A DNA stretch of 64,000 bases from Saprospiraceae bacterium (GTDB lineage: Bacteria; Bacteroidota; Bacteroidia; Chitinophagales; Saprospiraceae). Every line of letters begins with the position of its first letter. Position 1 is the stretch's first letter. The notes beneath the pieces were generated by a model that did no database searches, was not told the origin of the DNA, and was given only the letters and a program-made list of their open reading frames with translations. Position numbers and translations under genes: made by a program. Below, one piece after another: positions 8,843 to 19,854 of the stretch. The stretch spans positions 124,001 to 188,000 of the forward strand of contig JALSGS010000014.1 in assembly GCA_026982695.1 (NCBI GenBank), given 5' to 3'.

Positions 8843-9682
8843 TCATATAATGCCCTCTCGTTCGGCATCTTCCGTCATGGAGTGGAGATGGACGGGTGTT
8901 GCTGTGCGCTTGCGCAGTCGCAAGTTGAGAAATTCTACGAAGAGCGAAAATGCAATGGCAAAATACAGATATCCTTTGGGTACTACTCCTACTTGCGTTC
9001 CCCACAGCGTAAGATGAGCCATGTGTGCACCTTCGGCAATGAGCATAAAGCCAATAAGGATGAGAAATGCCAAACTCAACATTTGAATGGTAGGATGTCT
9101 GTTGACAAAACGCCCTACTGGTGCGGCAAAAAGCATCATCACGCCCACGGAAAGCACTACAGCAATGATCATCAGCACCAAGGCCCCTTTCAACCCATTG
9201 GTCATACCCACTGCGGTAAGGATCGAGTCGAAGGAAAAGACGATATTGATAAGGGTGATTTGCCACACTACTTGCCCCAAGCTTTCGCGCTCTGCTTTGT
9301 GTGTAGCAACTTCGGCTACAGGCGCTCCCTCCAGTTTGTGGTGGATTTCCGAAGTGCTCTTGTATAGAAGAAATAGGCCACCTGCAATCAGCATGAAACT
9401 TTGACCCGAGAAAGCTGCATGAGCCCAACCCCAATTAAATGAAATCCACGGCTCATTCATGGCGATGAGTATGGAAATACCAAACAACAAAGCAATACGT
9501 AGCATCATGGCTAACACCAGGCCGATATTGATGGCTTTTTTTCGTTGCTGCTCTTCCAGGCGAGAAGATGCAATGGAGATAAAGATGATGTTGTCGATAC
9601 CCAGAACGATTTCGAGAAAAGTCAGTGTGAGCAATGCCAACCACATTGCACCGGAAGACCAATCAGGTAAAACTAGTTCCAT
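8843..9682 (-). CDS. terC: TerC-family integral membrane protein
   Basis: 279 residues from the ATG at 9682 (MELVLPDWSSG); 12 residues upstream are not family-like. Family signatures: FLEIVLGIDNIIFIS in the first membrane helix and NIVFSFDSILTAVGM in a later one, each with the conserved Asp and Asn. About seven hydrophobic helices are visible. TerC proteins are linked to metal (Mn2+) export during protein secretion and to tellurite resistance. No other ter genes are present, so a metal-efflux role is more likely than tellurite resistance. It is divergent from uvrB with 110 bases between them. Confidence 0.9.
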   Translation of the reverse strand: MELVLPDWSSGAMWLALLTLTFLEIVLGIDNIIFISIASSRLEEQQRKKAINIGLVLAMMLRIALLFGISILIAMNEPWISFNWGWAHAAFSGQSFMLIAGGLFLLYKSTSEIHHKLEGAPVAEVATHKAERESLGQVVWQITLINIVFSFDSILTAVGMTNGLKGALVLMIIAVVLSVGVMMLFAAPVGRFVNRHPTIQMLSLAFLILIGFMLIAEGAHMAHLTLWGTQVGVVPKGYLYFAIAFSLFVEFLNLRLRKRTATPVHLHSMTEDAEREGII

Positions 9683-9792
9683 ATACAAGTGTTGTTTAGC
9701 GGTATCCGGACACAGCACCCAATAAAAAGTAAGGCTGCAATTTTACAAACTTTGTAGGTTAACTGCTTTTGCCCTCAACTGAGTCGATCATT

Positions 9793-11817
9793 ATGAGCTC
9801 TTTTAAACTGGTTTCGGACTTTCAGCCTACGGGCGATCAACCACAGGCTATTGAGCAGCTGGTTCGCGGTGTCGAAGCTGGTGAGCGCGCTCAGGTGCTC
9901 TTAGGCGTGACGGGGTCGGGCAAAACATTTACCATGGCCAACGTCATTGCCCAACTCAATCGGCCCACCTTGGTCATCACACACAACAAGACGCTTACCG
10001 CCCAACTGTATGGTGAATTCAAAGAATTTTTCCCCGAAAATGCTGTAGAATACTTCGTTTCCTACTACGATTACTATCAGCCTGAAGCCTACTTGGCCGA
10101 GTCGGATCTGTATATAGAAAAGGACCTCTCTATCAATGAGGAAGTGGACAAACTGCGACTACGAGCCACATCGAGCCTGCTATCGGGTCGGCGCGACATC
10201 ATTATCGTAGCTTCTGTATCGTGCATCTACGGCATGGGCAACCCCGAAGATTACAAGTCGGGCATTATCCGTCTGGCCACGGGACAGCAGCTGTCGCGCA
10301 ACAAGCTGCTGTGGTCATTGGTAGAAAGCCTCTATGCCCGTACTGAATCGGATTTCCGACGGGCTACTTTCCGCGTCAGAGGCGACACCGTAGACATCAA
10401 CCTACCTTACGTGGACTACGGCTACCGCATCGTCTTTTGGGGGGATGAAATCGAGTCGATCGAGATGATCGAAGTAGAGACGGGCAAGCGCATCGAACGC
10501 CTCGATACAGCAGCCATTTTCCCGGCCAACCTCTACATTGCTCCTAAAGATCGAATGAACCAGATCATCCAAGAAATTGAAGAAGAGCTCCACGAACAAC
10601 TCAAGTATTTCGAGCGGGAGGGGCGCCTATTGGAAGCCAAACGACTGCGCGAACGCACTACTTTCGACATCGAAATGCTGCGTGAATTGGGTTACTGCAG
10701 TGGTGTGGAAAATTACTCGCGTTTTTTCGATGGCCGTCGCCCCGGTACACGCCCCTTTTGCTTACTCGACTACTTTCCCGAAGATTATCTGATGATCATT
10801 GACGAAAGCCACGTGACCATCCCTCAGATACGGGGCATGTGGGGAGGTGACCGCGCGCGCAAGCTCAACCTGGTCCAGCATGGCTTCCGATTGCCTTCGG
10901 CCTTAGACAACCGCCCACTAAACTTTGCCGAGTTTGAAGAGCTCATTAATCAGGTGATCTATGTGAGTGCTACCCCTGGCGACTATGAGCTGGAACAAAC
11001 CAGTGGAGTGATTGTGGAACAGCTCATTCGCCCCACTGGCCTGCTGGATCCCCCTATAGAGGTACGCCCCAGCATTAACCAAATCGACGACTTGCTCGAA
11101 GAGATCCGCCAACGCGTAGCTGCGGATGAACGCGTCTTGGTTACTACTTTGACCAAGCGCATGGCCGAAGAACTGGCTGCGTATTTGGCTAAACTCGACA
11201 TTAAAGTGCGGTATATCCATTCGGAAATCGATACGCTTGAACGCGTAGAGATCCTGCGTGATTTGCGTTTAGGCGACTTCGACGTGTTGGTTGGCGTCAA
11301 CCTGCTGCGCGAAGGGTTAGACCTGCCCGAAGTATCGTTGGTGGCTGTACTCGATGCCGACAAAGAAGGTTTTCTGCGCAACGAACGCTCACTCACCCAA
11401 ACGGCAGGTCGCGCTGCACGCAATGCCCATGGCTTGGTCATTTTTTACGCCGACCAGATCACCGAGTCGATGCAGCGCACCATAGACGAAACCAACAGGC
11501 GGCGGGCCATCCAAATGGCCTACAATGAAAAACACGGCATTACCCCAACTACCATCCGAAAGAGTAAAGAAGAAATTTTGAACCGAAAATCTATTCTCGA
11601 CATTAGGGGCCACGCCAAGCACTACGTTGCACCTGCCACACCTGATGTAGCGGCCGATCCCATCGTGCAATACATGAATCGAGATCAGCTCGAACAACTC
11701 ATCGCACAAACAGAAACAAAAATGAAAGCCGCGGCTAAAGAGCTGGATTTTATTACGGCAGCACAGTACCGCGACGAACTATTCGCCTTAAAAAAAAGAC
11801 TCAAGGAGTTAGCTTGA
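9793..11817 (+). CDS. uvrB: Excinuclease ABC subunit B
   Basis: 674 residues from the ATG at 9793, where the protein begins [17 protein letters not shown] as in the family; an upstream TTG is not needed. Walker A is VTGSGKT at about 40-46, followed by the beta-hairpin region [13 protein letters not shown] that clamps damaged DNA. Helicase motifs DESHVTIPQ and QTAGRAARN follow, and the C-terminus carries the UVR domain that contacts UvrC. UvrB verifies bulky lesions handed over by UvrA and recruits UvrC for dual incision. The uvrA and uvrC genes are not in this window. The AAACTTTG near 9749-9756 is a near-match to a -7 element. Confidence 0.98.
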   Translation: MSSFKLVSDFQPTGDQPQAIEQLVRGVEAGERAQVLLGVTGSGKTFTMANVIAQLNRPTLVITHNKTLTAQLYGEFKEFFPENAVEYFVSYYDYYQPEAYLAESDLYIEKDLSINEEVDKLRLRATSSLLSGRRDIIIVASVSCIYGMGNPEDYKSGIIRLATGQQLSRNKLLWSLVESLYARTESDFRRATFRVRGDTVDINLPYVDYGYRIVFWGDEIESIEMIEVETGKRIERLDTAAIFPANLYIAPKDRMNQIIQEIEEELHEQLKYFEREGRLLEAKRLRERTTFDIEMLRELGYCSGVENYSRFFDGRRPGTRPFCLLDYFPEDYLMIIDESHVTIPQIRGMWGGDRARKLNLVQHGFRLPSALDNRPLNFAEFEELINQVIYVSATPGDYELEQTSGVIVEQLIRPTGLLDPPIEVRPSINQIDDLLEEIRQRVAADERVLVTTLTKRMAEELAAYLAKLDIKVRYIHSEIDTLERVEILRDLRLGDFDVLVGVNLLREGLDLPEVSLVAVLDADKEGFLRNERSLTQTAGRAARNAHGLVIFYADQITESMQRTIDETNRRRAIQMAYNEKHGITPTTIRKSKEEILNRKSILDIRGHAKHYVAPATPDVAADPIVQYMNRDQLEQLIAQTETKMKAAAKELDFITAAQYRDELFALKKRLKELA

Positions 11818-11845
11818 TTCCAATTACAACAGTCCACAAAACAGG

Positions 11846-11879
11846 TGCCCGGCTCCAGGTAGGCGGGAAGAGCCGGGCA
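11846..11879. terminator. Hairpin between convergent uvrB and pyc
   Basis: TGCCCGGCTC and GAGCCGGGCA form a perfect 10-bp GC-rich stem with a 14-base loop, 28 bases after the uvrB stop. There is no adjacent T-run on either strand, so it may stabilise the 3' end rather than act as a classical terminator. Confidence 0.45.
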
Positions 11880-12053
11880 GTGGGACGATGGTATTGGGCG
11901 GGAAGATTCTTTTACGCTTATCCAAGTGCGAAGTTAATACTCTTCAGTGTATGATGCTAACTTCGCAGCAAAAAAATTATCACAATCTCGTTGAGTATCG
12001 CTGTAAATACCATGCTGTCGGGAAAAAAGTTGCAGCCAAGTGTCGCTAAGTCC

Positions 12054-15000
12054 TCATTCTGGATTCAGTACGATAATTAAATCGCCTTGCTCGACTAATG
12101 TCTTTTCAGCCAATACTACCTCCTTGACCGTACCCGCCATGGGCGACGTAATCGTACTTTCCATTTTCATGGCTTCAATGATAAATAATGGCGTATTAGG
12201 CGCCACTTTATCGCCAGGTTGTACTAAAATACGTGAGAGATTACCCTGTAAAGGCGCCCCAATCTCATTGGCTGCTATGGCTTTTCGATGGCGCACCACT
12301 TCGACTTCCAGCGACTTGTCGCGTACTTCTATAGCACGGGTTTGACCATTGAGTCGGAAAAACACCAGCCTATTTCCCTGTTCATTGGGCTCTGTCATAT
12401 TCAGATAGCGAACAATGATCGTCTTACCTTTTTCAAGCGTCACTAAGATTTCTTCGTTTGGCGAAAGCCCGTAGAAAAATGGCGGAGTAGGAATAAACCA
12501 TACCTCACCGTAACGCTCGCGATGAGTATGCCAAGCTTCGAACACTTTAGGATAGAGTTTCCAGGAAATGAAATCGCGCTCGTCGTATTGATCGCCAAAA
12601 CGCTCAAAAAACTGTGGCAATTCTTTTTCAAAGTTTATAGGTTGTAAATGAGCATTAGGCCTGTCGGTATAGGGCTTTTCGTCTTTAAGGACAATGCGCT
12701 CCAACTGCTTGGGAAACCCTCCAGGTGCTTGCCCCAGATCACCGCGCAACAAGGACTTGACACTATCGGGAAAGTCGAGTGTATGGCCGCGTTCCAGTAT
12801 ATCCTTCTTACTCAAGTCATTGGCAGTCATAAACATTGCCAAATCACCCACCACTTTGGACGAAGGAGTCACCTTGATGATATCGCCCAACAGCTCATTA
12901 GCCGCTTTGTAGTTCTCTTTGATCTGATCGAAGCGGTCTTCTAGACCCAGCGCACGCGCTTGAGGGCGCAAGTTGGAATACTGGCCACCAGGAATTTCGT
13001 GCTCGTATACTTCGGCTGTACCCGAGCGCAGCTCAGTCTCGAACGGATAGTAGTAATCGCGCACAGCTTCGAAATAATCGCTGAAGCGATTGAGCGAGCT
13101 GAGATTTACAGGACGTTCGCGGCGATGGCCCTGCATCATGGCGACGATGCTGTTGAAATTCGGCTGCGAGGTGAGGCCCGACATGCTGGCCAAAGCTACA
13201 TCTACCACATCAACGCCGGCGTCTATAGCCTTCAGATAGGTAGCAGCCTGAATAGACGATGTATCGTGCGTATGCAAATGGATAGGTAGTGAGACGGCTT
13301 CGCGCAATGCCGGAATGAGCATCTCAGCAGCACGGGGCTTGAGCAGACCCGCCATGTCTTTTATGGCAATGATATGAGCCCCCTCATCCTCAAGCCGCCG
13401 TGCCAAGTCGATATAGTACTGCAAGTCGTACTTTTTTCGGTTGGAGTCCGAAACGTCACCCGTATAGCAAATACTCGCCTCTGCAATGGCTCCTACCTCA
13501 CGTACTTTGCGAATGCTCACTTTCATGTTTTCTACCCAGTTGAGGCTATCGAAAATGCGGAATAGGTCTATACCCGTTTCATAAGCTTTTTCGATAAAAG
13601 CCTCGACAAGATTGTCGGGATAAGCCGCGTAGCCCACAGCATTGGCGCCACGCAGCAACATCTGGAATAACACGTTGGGAATCGCCTCGCGCAACATGGC
13701 TAAGCGCTGCCAAGGGCTCTCTTTCAAAAAGCGAAGTGCTACATCGAACGTAGCCCCACCCCATACTTCCATGCTGAACAGCTCGCCGCCATGGTGATGC
13801 GCATAGCTTCGAGCCATTTGCAGCATGTCATAGGTGCGCATGCGAGTGGCAAAAAGCGACTGGTGTGCATCGCGTAGAGTCGTGTCGGTATATTGAATGA
13901 CCTCCTGCTGGGCCAGCCACTCTACCACACCCGTAGCGCCGCGCTCTAGAAAAATATCTCTACTCCCTTTCGGCAAACCAGCTTTGGCATCGAAAGGCGG
14001 TATCTTAGGCTTGCGAAAACGCGCATTGCGTTGCCGATCGATGTACTTCACATCGGGATGACCATTGATAATCACTTCGGCCAAATATTTGAGCACTTTG
14101 GTCCCTCGATCTTGTCGGCGTGGCAACTGCAGCAGCTCCGGGTGTTCTTTGATAAAGTTGACTGTAGCGCGCCCCTCAAGAAAGGTTTCGTTTTGCAGCA
14201 AGTTGAGCAAAAAGTCGATGTTGGTCTGTACACCGCGCACGCGAAATTCGCGCAATGTGCGGTGCATGCGTGCAGCCGCACCTCGCAAGGTGCGCCCCCA
14301 GGCGGTTACCTTTACCAGTAAGCTGTCGAAATAAGGTGAGATAAGAGCCCCTGGATAGGCATTACCTGCATCGAGGCGGATGCCAAAACCACTAGCCGAC
14401 CGATACGCGATTAGGGTCCCATAGCTGGGCTTAAAGTCGTTGGCCGGATCTTCTGTCGTGATGCGGCATTGAATGGCATAACCATACATGGTGACATGCG
14501 CCTGAGAATAGATGCGCAAAAGTGGATGCGACAACGGATAGCCCATAGCAATCAAAAACTGCGCACGTACCAGATCGATGCCAGTAATCTGTTCCGTAAC
14601 GGTATGTTCTACTTGTATGCGGGGGTTGACCTCTATAAAATAAATCTGCTCTTGCTGATCGACCAAAAATTCTACCGTGCCAGCACACGAATAATTCACA
14701 GCCCGCATCAAGCGCAAAGCATAATCGTATAAGCGCTGACGCGTCACATCGCTCAAAGTCAGTGAGGGTGCAACCTCTACCACCTTCTGAAAACGGCGCT
14801 GCACCGAGCAATCGCGCTCAAACAGATGAACCACATTGCCATAGCGATCGCCCAATATCTGCACCTCTATGTGCTTGGGATTGTCGATGAATTTTTCCAA
14901 AAAGACAGTATCATCGCCAAAGGCTGCACGGGCTTCATTGCGCGCGTTGTCGAAAGCAACTTTTAGCTGTTGTTCGTCGCGCACTACGCGCATCCCACGC

Positions 15001-15512
15001 CCACCCCCACCTGCTGCTGCTTTGATCATCAGGGGAAAGCCTATGCGCTGGGCTTCGCGCAGGGCTACTTCAAAGTTAGTGAGCGGCTCGCGGCTATCTT
15101 CTATGAGCGGCAGGCCCAAGGTACGCGCCAATTCTTTGCTCCTCAGCTTGTCGCCCACTTGTTCCATGGCCTCGGGATCGGGACCGATAAAGGTGATGCC
15201 TACTTCGCGACAGCGACGGGCAAACTCCACATTTTCCGAAAGGAAACCATAGCCCGGATGTATGGCATCCACCTGATGGGCTTTGGCCACGCGAAGAATC
15301 TCGTCAATATCCAGATAGGGCTTAAGTGGTTCGCCTTCAGGGCCAATCTGATAGCTCTCATCAGCTTTGTATCGATGGAGTGAGTAGCGATCTTCGTAAG
15401 TGTAAACCGCCACAGTGCGTAGCTTCAGCTCTGAGGCAGCACGTAGCACCCGAATGGCTATCTCGCCCCTGTTAGCTACCAAAATTTTCTTGAACTGCTT
15501 GATTTCTGTCAT
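12054..15512 (-). CDS. pyc: Pyruvate carboxylase (single-chain)
   Basis: 1152 residues, the full length of the single-polypeptide enzyme. Biotin carboxylase domain starts at ILVANRGEIAIRV with the ATP-grasp GGGGRGMR loop; the carboxyltransferase domain begins near YTDTTLRDAHQSLFATRMRT (about 540-560); the biotin carrier domain at the C-terminus has IEAMKMES, whose Lys carries biotin. The enzyme makes oxaloacetate from pyruvate, bicarbonate and ATP, refilling the TCA cycle and feeding gluconeogenesis. It appears to be a single-gene unit, convergent with uvrB and divergent from the T9SS cargo gene. Confidence 0.98.
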   Translation of the reverse strand: MTEIKQFKKILVANRGEIAIRVLRAASELKLRTVAVYTYEDRYSLHRYKADESYQIGPEGEPLKPYLDIDEILRVAKAHQVDAIHPGYGFLSENVEFARRCREVGITFIGPDPEAMEQVGDKLRSKELARTLGLPLIEDSREPLTNFEVALREAQRIGFPLMIKAAAGGGGRGMRVVRDEQQLKVAFDNARNEARAAFGDDTVFLEKFIDNPKHIEVQILGDRYGNVVHLFERDCSVQRRFQKVVEVAPSLTLSDVTRQRLYDYALRLMRAVNYSCAGTVEFLVDQQEQIYFIEVNPRIQVEHTVTEQITGIDLVRAQFLIAMGYPLSHPLLRIYSQAHVTMYGYAIQCRITTEDPANDFKPSYGTLIAYRSASGFGIRLDAGNAYPGALISPYFDSLLVKVTAWGRTLRGAAARMHRTLREFRVRGVQTNIDFLLNLLQNETFLEGRATVNFIKEHPELLQLPRRQDRGTKVLKYLAEVIINGHPDVKYIDRQRNARFRKPKIPPFDAKAGLPKGSRDIFLERGATGVVEWLAQQEVIQYTDTTLRDAHQSLFATRMRTYDMLQMARSYAHHHGGELFSMEVWGGATFDVALRFLKESPWQRLAMLREAIPNVLFQMLLRGANAVGYAAYPDNLVEAFIEKAYETGIDLFRIFDSLNWVENMKVSIRKVREVGAIAEASICYTGDVSDSNRKKYDLQYYIDLARRLEDEGAHIIAIKDMAGLLKPRAAEMLIPALREAVSLPIHLHTHDTSSIQAATYLKAIDAGVDVVDVALASMSGLTSQPNFNSIVAMMQGHRRERPVNLSSLNRFSDYFEAVRDYYYPFETELRSGTAEVYEHEIPGGQYSNLRPQARALGLEDRFDQIKENYKAANELLGDIIKVTPSSKVVGDLAMFMTANDLSKKDILERGHTLDFPDSVKSLLRGDLGQAPGGFPKQLERIVLKDEKPYTDRPNAHLQPINFEKELPQFFERFGDQYDERDFISWKLYPKVFEAWHTHRERYGEVWFIPTPPFFYGLSPNEEILVTLEKGKTIIVRYLNMTEPNEQGNRLVFFRLNGQTRAIEVRDKSLEVEVVRHRKAIAANEIGAPLQGNLSRILVQPGDKVAPNTPLFIIEAMKMESTITSPMAGTVKEVVLAEKTLVEQGDLIIVLNPE

Positions 15513-15935
15513 GAACGATTGTGTTATTAATCCAGGTCAATGCATGAACGGGCAAAAATTTACAATTTTCCTCATATGCAACTTACCCTCAGACACAAAT
15601 GCCAAACTTACAACAGCCAGACTATCTTCCTGTCATATATTGCAATCTCGCTACGTACAATTGTAGGTCATTCTTAAGCAATCCAAAGAATCCTCACCTA
15701 TCCATAATAATGAAAAAGTGCGGTTATTCCTTTCACAGGCTACGCAACAAAGTACACCACTACCATACTACACATTGACCCAATAAGGTTGCCTTAAGAT
15801 CATGCTTCTCCTGCGACATTTCCCACAATTCACACACCAATTAATGCTTTCTTTCCAAGAGTATTTGCTATTTTACCCAACCCACAGCCCACACACCCTT
15901 AGTACAACACCCGGTCATTCCAAAACCGGCCTTCT
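15513..15935. other. Intergenic region between pyc and the T9SS cargo gene
   Basis: 423 bases upstream of two divergent genes. It is AT-rich on the pyc side and contains no convincing reading frame or strong hairpin; only a small CCGGT/ACCGG dyad just ahead of the ATG at 15936. Promoters for both genes must lie here but none matches the consensus fully. Confidence 0.5.
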
Positions 15936-17630
15936 ATGCATCAGTTTGTACGAATCCTTGCCACCTTTATTGGGCTGATGAGCATCACTTATTGCACGCA
16001 GCTGCAGAGTCAATGCAGCTTGCTGAGCCTTTCGGCAAACATTACCGATACTGCTACTTGCGGCGGCCCTTTAAGCCTCGAGCTCATGCCTACAGGTACC
16101 TTCGACACCACCCCCATCTATCTGAGTCAATGGAATGTCGTGGGCTTTCAGAATGATTTTCAGTTCAGTTTCTCTTCCCAGCCCAACGGCTGCTACTACG
16201 TACTCACCATATCGGGGCGCTACACCGTTTGGAGCGAGACTCCTCAGTTTTACGATGCTTTTTACCGATACGATACGCTGACCAACCAGCCACTGCTACC
16301 CGCCGACAACTACTTGCAGTTTCCCACTCCGCTTTTTGTCGAGCCCGCAGGCTACAATCCCGATCACGTATATCGCCTTTACTATCCAGGCGATGGGAGC
16401 AACGTGCAAGTGCAATTCACTGATGACCTGTATTCCGACAATTGGGGCGAGATGAGCTTCGAATGGAGTGTAGTGCCATGCATCGAATTCACTTGGGTAG
16501 CCCAAGGTCTTAGCACCATTGGTCCTACTTTTAGCCACACTTTTACTGACGTGGGCAACTATCAAGTCAACTTGATCGCACATGACAAATACTACGATTG
16601 TAGCCTCAGTACATGGATCGACGTGACCATCTTTCCGCAGCCCGAAGTATCGATTCAGACCACTCCTACATGCCCTAATAGCAGCACAGGCATTGCAGCG
16701 GCTACCCCTATGGCGGGCACTCCGCCCTTTACTTATGAGTGGGGCAGTGGCCTTTCGGCAAATGATCAGATAACAGGCTTGGCAGCTGGCACCTACGCAA
16801 TGACGATAGTCGATGCCAATGGCTGCCAATCAGTGAGTTCGTTTCAGATAGAAAGCTGGCCCGACATCGACCCACAAGTAGAGATACTTCCTCCTACATG
16901 CCCAGGCATGACTGATGGGCAAGTACTCATAGCCAACCCGCAGCCCGAGTGGCAATACGAATGGGACGGCACCTTGTCCGATCAGTGGCAATGGGAAGCA
17001 GCTGCCGGCACACATCAATTGACCATCTATTTTGGTTCGGGGTGCACCCGAACCATGAGCATTGAAGTACCTCAAGCCGCCCCTTGGTGGGTAGAAATCG
17101 GTCTACCCAGCCGCACACTGTTCTCAGGAGATACGGCAACCCTTTGGGCTATATTGCCACCAGATGCTCAAGATTACACGCTCGAATGGCAGCCAGCCCA
17201 GCTCTTTAGCTGCACTAACTGCCTGACACCTATAGCATATCTCGAACAGACGACCACTATTCAGCTCACTGCTATCAGTGCAACAGGGTGCGTAGCAAGC
17301 CAACAAGCTACCCTCAAAGTAGCGCCGATAAGTACCCAAGAAATATTTGCTCCCAATACCTTTACCCCCAACGGAGATGGCATCAATGACACCTTCACCC
17401 TTTTTGGCAGCAATGTCTTTACCCAAATAGAACACCTCACAATCATTAGCCGATGGGGCGGCACTGCATGGGAAGGGCAGAATCTTCCCCTCAACGATCC
17501 GAGTCTCGGTTGGGATGGCACCATCAATGGTCAACCTGCACCCACTGGCGTATACGTGTGGATGGCCAAGGTGAAACGCATAGACGGCCACACCCTACTC
17601 AAAAAGGGAAGTATTGCTCTGATACGTTGA
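15936..17630 (+). CDS. Secreted protein with SprB-like repeats and gliding-motility (T9SS type B) C-terminal domain
   Basis: 564 residues. An N-terminal signal peptide (about 1-26) is followed by a region with a PKD-like segment (FSHTFTDVGNYQVNLIA) and SprB-type repeat sequence (PFTYEWGSG ... GLAAGTYAMTIVDANGC). The last 90 residues read IFAPNTFTPNGDGINDTF and end GVYVWMAKVKRIDG...KKGSIALIR, the hallmark of the B-type type IX secretion signal. It is therefore exported across the outer membrane and probably retained at the surface. Many paired Cys residues suggest disulfides. Binding partner unknown. Its secretion would use T9SS parts such as the PorP/SprF-like protein at 50.2 kb. Confidence 0.88.
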   Translation: MHQFVRILATFIGLMSITYCTQLQSQCSLLSLSANITDTATCGGPLSLELMPTGTFDTTPIYLSQWNVVGFQNDFQFSFSSQPNGCYYVLTISGRYTVWSETPQFYDAFYRYDTLTNQPLLPADNYLQFPTPLFVEPAGYNPDHVYRLYYPGDGSNVQVQFTDDLYSDNWGEMSFEWSVVPCIEFTWVAQGLSTIGPTFSHTFTDVGNYQVNLIAHDKYYDCSLSTWIDVTIFPQPEVSIQTTPTCPNSSTGIAAATPMAGTPPFTYEWGSGLSANDQITGLAAGTYAMTIVDANGCQSVSSFQIESWPDIDPQVEILPPTCPGMTDGQVLIANPQPEWQYEWDGTLSDQWQWEAAAGTHQLTIYFGSGCTRTMSIEVPQAAPWWVEIGLPSRTLFSGDTATLWAILPPDAQDYTLEWQPAQLFSCTNCLTPIAYLEQTTTIQLTAISATGCVASQQATLKVAPISTQEIFAPNTFTPNGDGINDTFTLFGSNVFTQIEHLTIISRWGGTAWEGQNLPLNDPSLGWDGTINGQPAPTGVYVWMAKVKRIDGHTLLKKGSIALIR

Positions 17631-17640
17631 CTATATGGCC

Positions 17641-19854
17641 CTAATGCAATAGGTCGAATACGCGTGTGTATTTGACGGTCAAGCTGCGTTGTTGGGGTTC
17701 TAGCATAGTACGCCCTTCATTGTATACGACAAACAAACCCGTATTGGCATCTTGCAGCCAACTAAAACGCACATTGGCTGACCAGTTGTCAATCACACTG
17801 TTGTACTGAATCAATGTTTGTACGTAAATGCGTGGCGTAAATGAATAGGACAGACGCGAGCGAAAGATGGTCGTAGTCACATCGCCTAAAGGCAAAAAGA
17901 TATCGTTTCGGTTGAGCGTAAACTCAGAAGAAAAGCGATCGCCCAGACGAATGCCCAATGTCAGTCTGTTGTTATAGCGTTTGCCGCCAAAAAAACCACC
18001 CAATACGTGCCTGGTACTGATGTATACTGGTTTACTCTTATTGGTAAAAAACACCAACTGAGCTTCTCTGTGGCGATAGGTACCAGAGGGCACAGGCACG
18101 CGACCTACCAAGAGAAAAGTATCGAGCACACCTTCTACGGTGAAATTGATTCCAGTATGAAACTCTGTGCCACTTTCAAAGACCCAGTGGTTATCAGTAT
18201 GCCAAAAGCTGGTCACCAAAAAATTGTCGAAGTTCCAATAACTGCGATAGGAAGTATGGGGGCGAAATTCCAAAAACTTCCATCGGTTCGCTTTCGGTCT
18301 GATCCGTTTAAAGATGAGCAACTCGGGCTTGCGAAAGGCCGTGCGCTGCAAAAAGCCCACCTCGGGGTTGAACCCTTCGCCCACCTGCGTCCAAGCAGCA
18401 TTGAGGATTAGCCCATTCCATTCGTATCGCGCCTGAAAGCGCCAGGCGTGATCTTGCGCATCAATACCGGGGGTACGCGTGCCTGCCCAAAAACCCGACA
18501 ATTGCGCCTTTTTACCTATGCCCCATTTGCCATCGAGCGCATACGTTCGGTTCCAGTCGTCGGGCGTTTCACCCATGCCTTGCCTATTGACAAAGAGCCC
18601 ACCTACAGCGGAACGCTGGGCAAACTCGTAGCTGGCCCGTGCCACAGAGAAGTTCTGCCGCTCAATGTAGCTATCAGGTACTGCCTCGGTAAACATGCTC
18701 AACAACCCCACATTGGTCTGACCTACCCGACCACTGAGACGTGCCCCACCTGTAATGGGCACTATTTCACCATTGGGGCCAATGCCTATGCGACGGCTAA
18801 AAAATAGATCCACTTCGCCCGGGCTACCTACGGCAAAAAAGCCCGCATTTTCCAAGAAGAAAGGCCTTTTTTCTGGAAAAAAGAGATTGAAGCGGTCCAG
18901 ATTGATTTGTTGCTCATCTACTTCCACTTGGGCAAAGTCGGTATTGTAGGTCAAGTCGAGGGTGAGCGCTGGCGTAATGCTGTATTTGACATCTCCTCCC
19001 ATTTGAGGTGTGAGCTGAGTTTGTACAGGCGGTTGGGCATAGTCTCGGTTGGCCTGCCCCAGTACGTAGGGAATGACTTTCAGGTTTCCAGGGCTACGCA
19101 AGTTCAGGCCCGTAAGTGTGCCAGCCAACGACACGCGCTTGAGATCGAACTGGATGGGCAAAGGTGCCCAGTAAGACACCTCGTTGTTTTTTCTAATATT
19201 TCGCTGAAAATTGAACCCCCAGGTGAGATTTTGCCCTGAGCGATAGCGCAGTGTGCGCAAGGGAATGGCGAATTCGGCGCTCCAGCCATAGTCACCTCGC
19301 TGAGTGCGTACCGTCCAGGTAGCATCCCAATTCAAATTGAACCCCCCGATACGTCCACCTTGCTGCCTGTTATTGGAAAAATTGCCTTGCCCTTCGTTGT
19401 CGACCTGGGCATCGTATTCACTACCGACGATATTAGTGCCGAAGACAAAGCCGTTTTGCCCGTCGTGATAAGTATCCAGCAAGAACAACACTGCATCGGC
19501 ATTGTCGAGTGAAGCATCGCGACGCGCATCGGGTACGACGAGCTGATCAGGCTGGCTATCGTAACACACTACTCCCACATAGAGGTTTTGGTCGTCGTAG
19601 GCAATGCGTATATCAGTAGGTTCTGAAGCTGGCTGCCCCGCTCTAGGTCGCGACTGCGTCAATGGGCCTATGGAGGGCACTTGCTGCCAGACAGGGTCGT
19701 GCAACACCTCACCATCAATTTTAGGGCCTTGAGCAAGTAGCACGGCACGTGCTTGCGGGCGTTGGCCATAATCGATTGGTGCATGCTGGCCGTTTTGTGC
19801 CTGAGCAGCCCAGCCCATAGTACTTACACACAAGCCAAGCAGTAGCTTTTTCAT
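17641..19854 (-). CDS. DUF5916 outer-membrane barrel with CBM9-like N-terminal domain
   Basis: 737 residues from the ATG at 19854, which opens a clear signal peptide (MKKLLLGLCVSTMGWAAQAQ); the 31 residues encoded upstream lack that character. After the signal comes a carbohydrate-binding-family-9-like beta-sandwich (about 30-210, with IDGEVLHDPVWQQ and VGVVCYDSQPDQL), then a long stretch of alternating hydrophobic strands with many aromatic residues and RPFFLENAGFF, ending in a short strand (RVFDLLH). This is the usual DUF5916 layout and suggests an outer-membrane barrel binding sugars or other ligands. Function unproven. It is convergent with the T9SS cargo gene. Confidence 0.8.
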   Translation of the reverse strand: MKKLLLGLCVSTMGWAAQAQNGQHAPIDYGQRPQARAVLLAQGPKIDGEVLHDPVWQQVPSIGPLTQSRPRAGQPASEPTDIRIAYDDQNLYVGVVCYDSQPDQLVVPDARRDASLDNADAVLFLLDTYHDGQNGFVFGTNIVGSEYDAQVDNEGQGNFSNNRQQGGRIGGFNLNWDATWTVRTQRGDYGWSAEFAIPLRTLRYRSGQNLTWGFNFQRNIRKNNEVSYWAPLPIQFDLKRVSLAGTLTGLNLRSPGNLKVIPYVLGQANRDYAQPPVQTQLTPQMGGDVKYSITPALTLDLTYNTDFAQVEVDEQQINLDRFNLFFPEKRPFFLENAGFFAVGSPGEVDLFFSRRIGIGPNGEIVPITGGARLSGRVGQTNVGLLSMFTEAVPDSYIERQNFSVARASYEFAQRSAVGGLFVNRQGMGETPDDWNRTYALDGKWGIGKKAQLSGFWAGTRTPGIDAQDHAWRFQARYEWNGLILNAAWTQVGEGFNPEVGFLQRTAFRKPELLIFKRIRPKANRWKFLEFRPHTSYRSYWNFDNFLVTSFWHTDNHWVFESGTEFHTGINFTVEGVLDTFLLVGRVPVPSGTYRHREAQLVFFTNKSKPVYISTRHVLGGFFGGKRYNNRLTLGIRLGDRFSSEFTLNRNDIFLPLGDVTTTIFRSRLSYSFTPRIYVQTLIQYNSVIDNWSANVRFSWLQDANTGLFVVYNEGRTMLEPQQRSLTVKYTRVFDLLH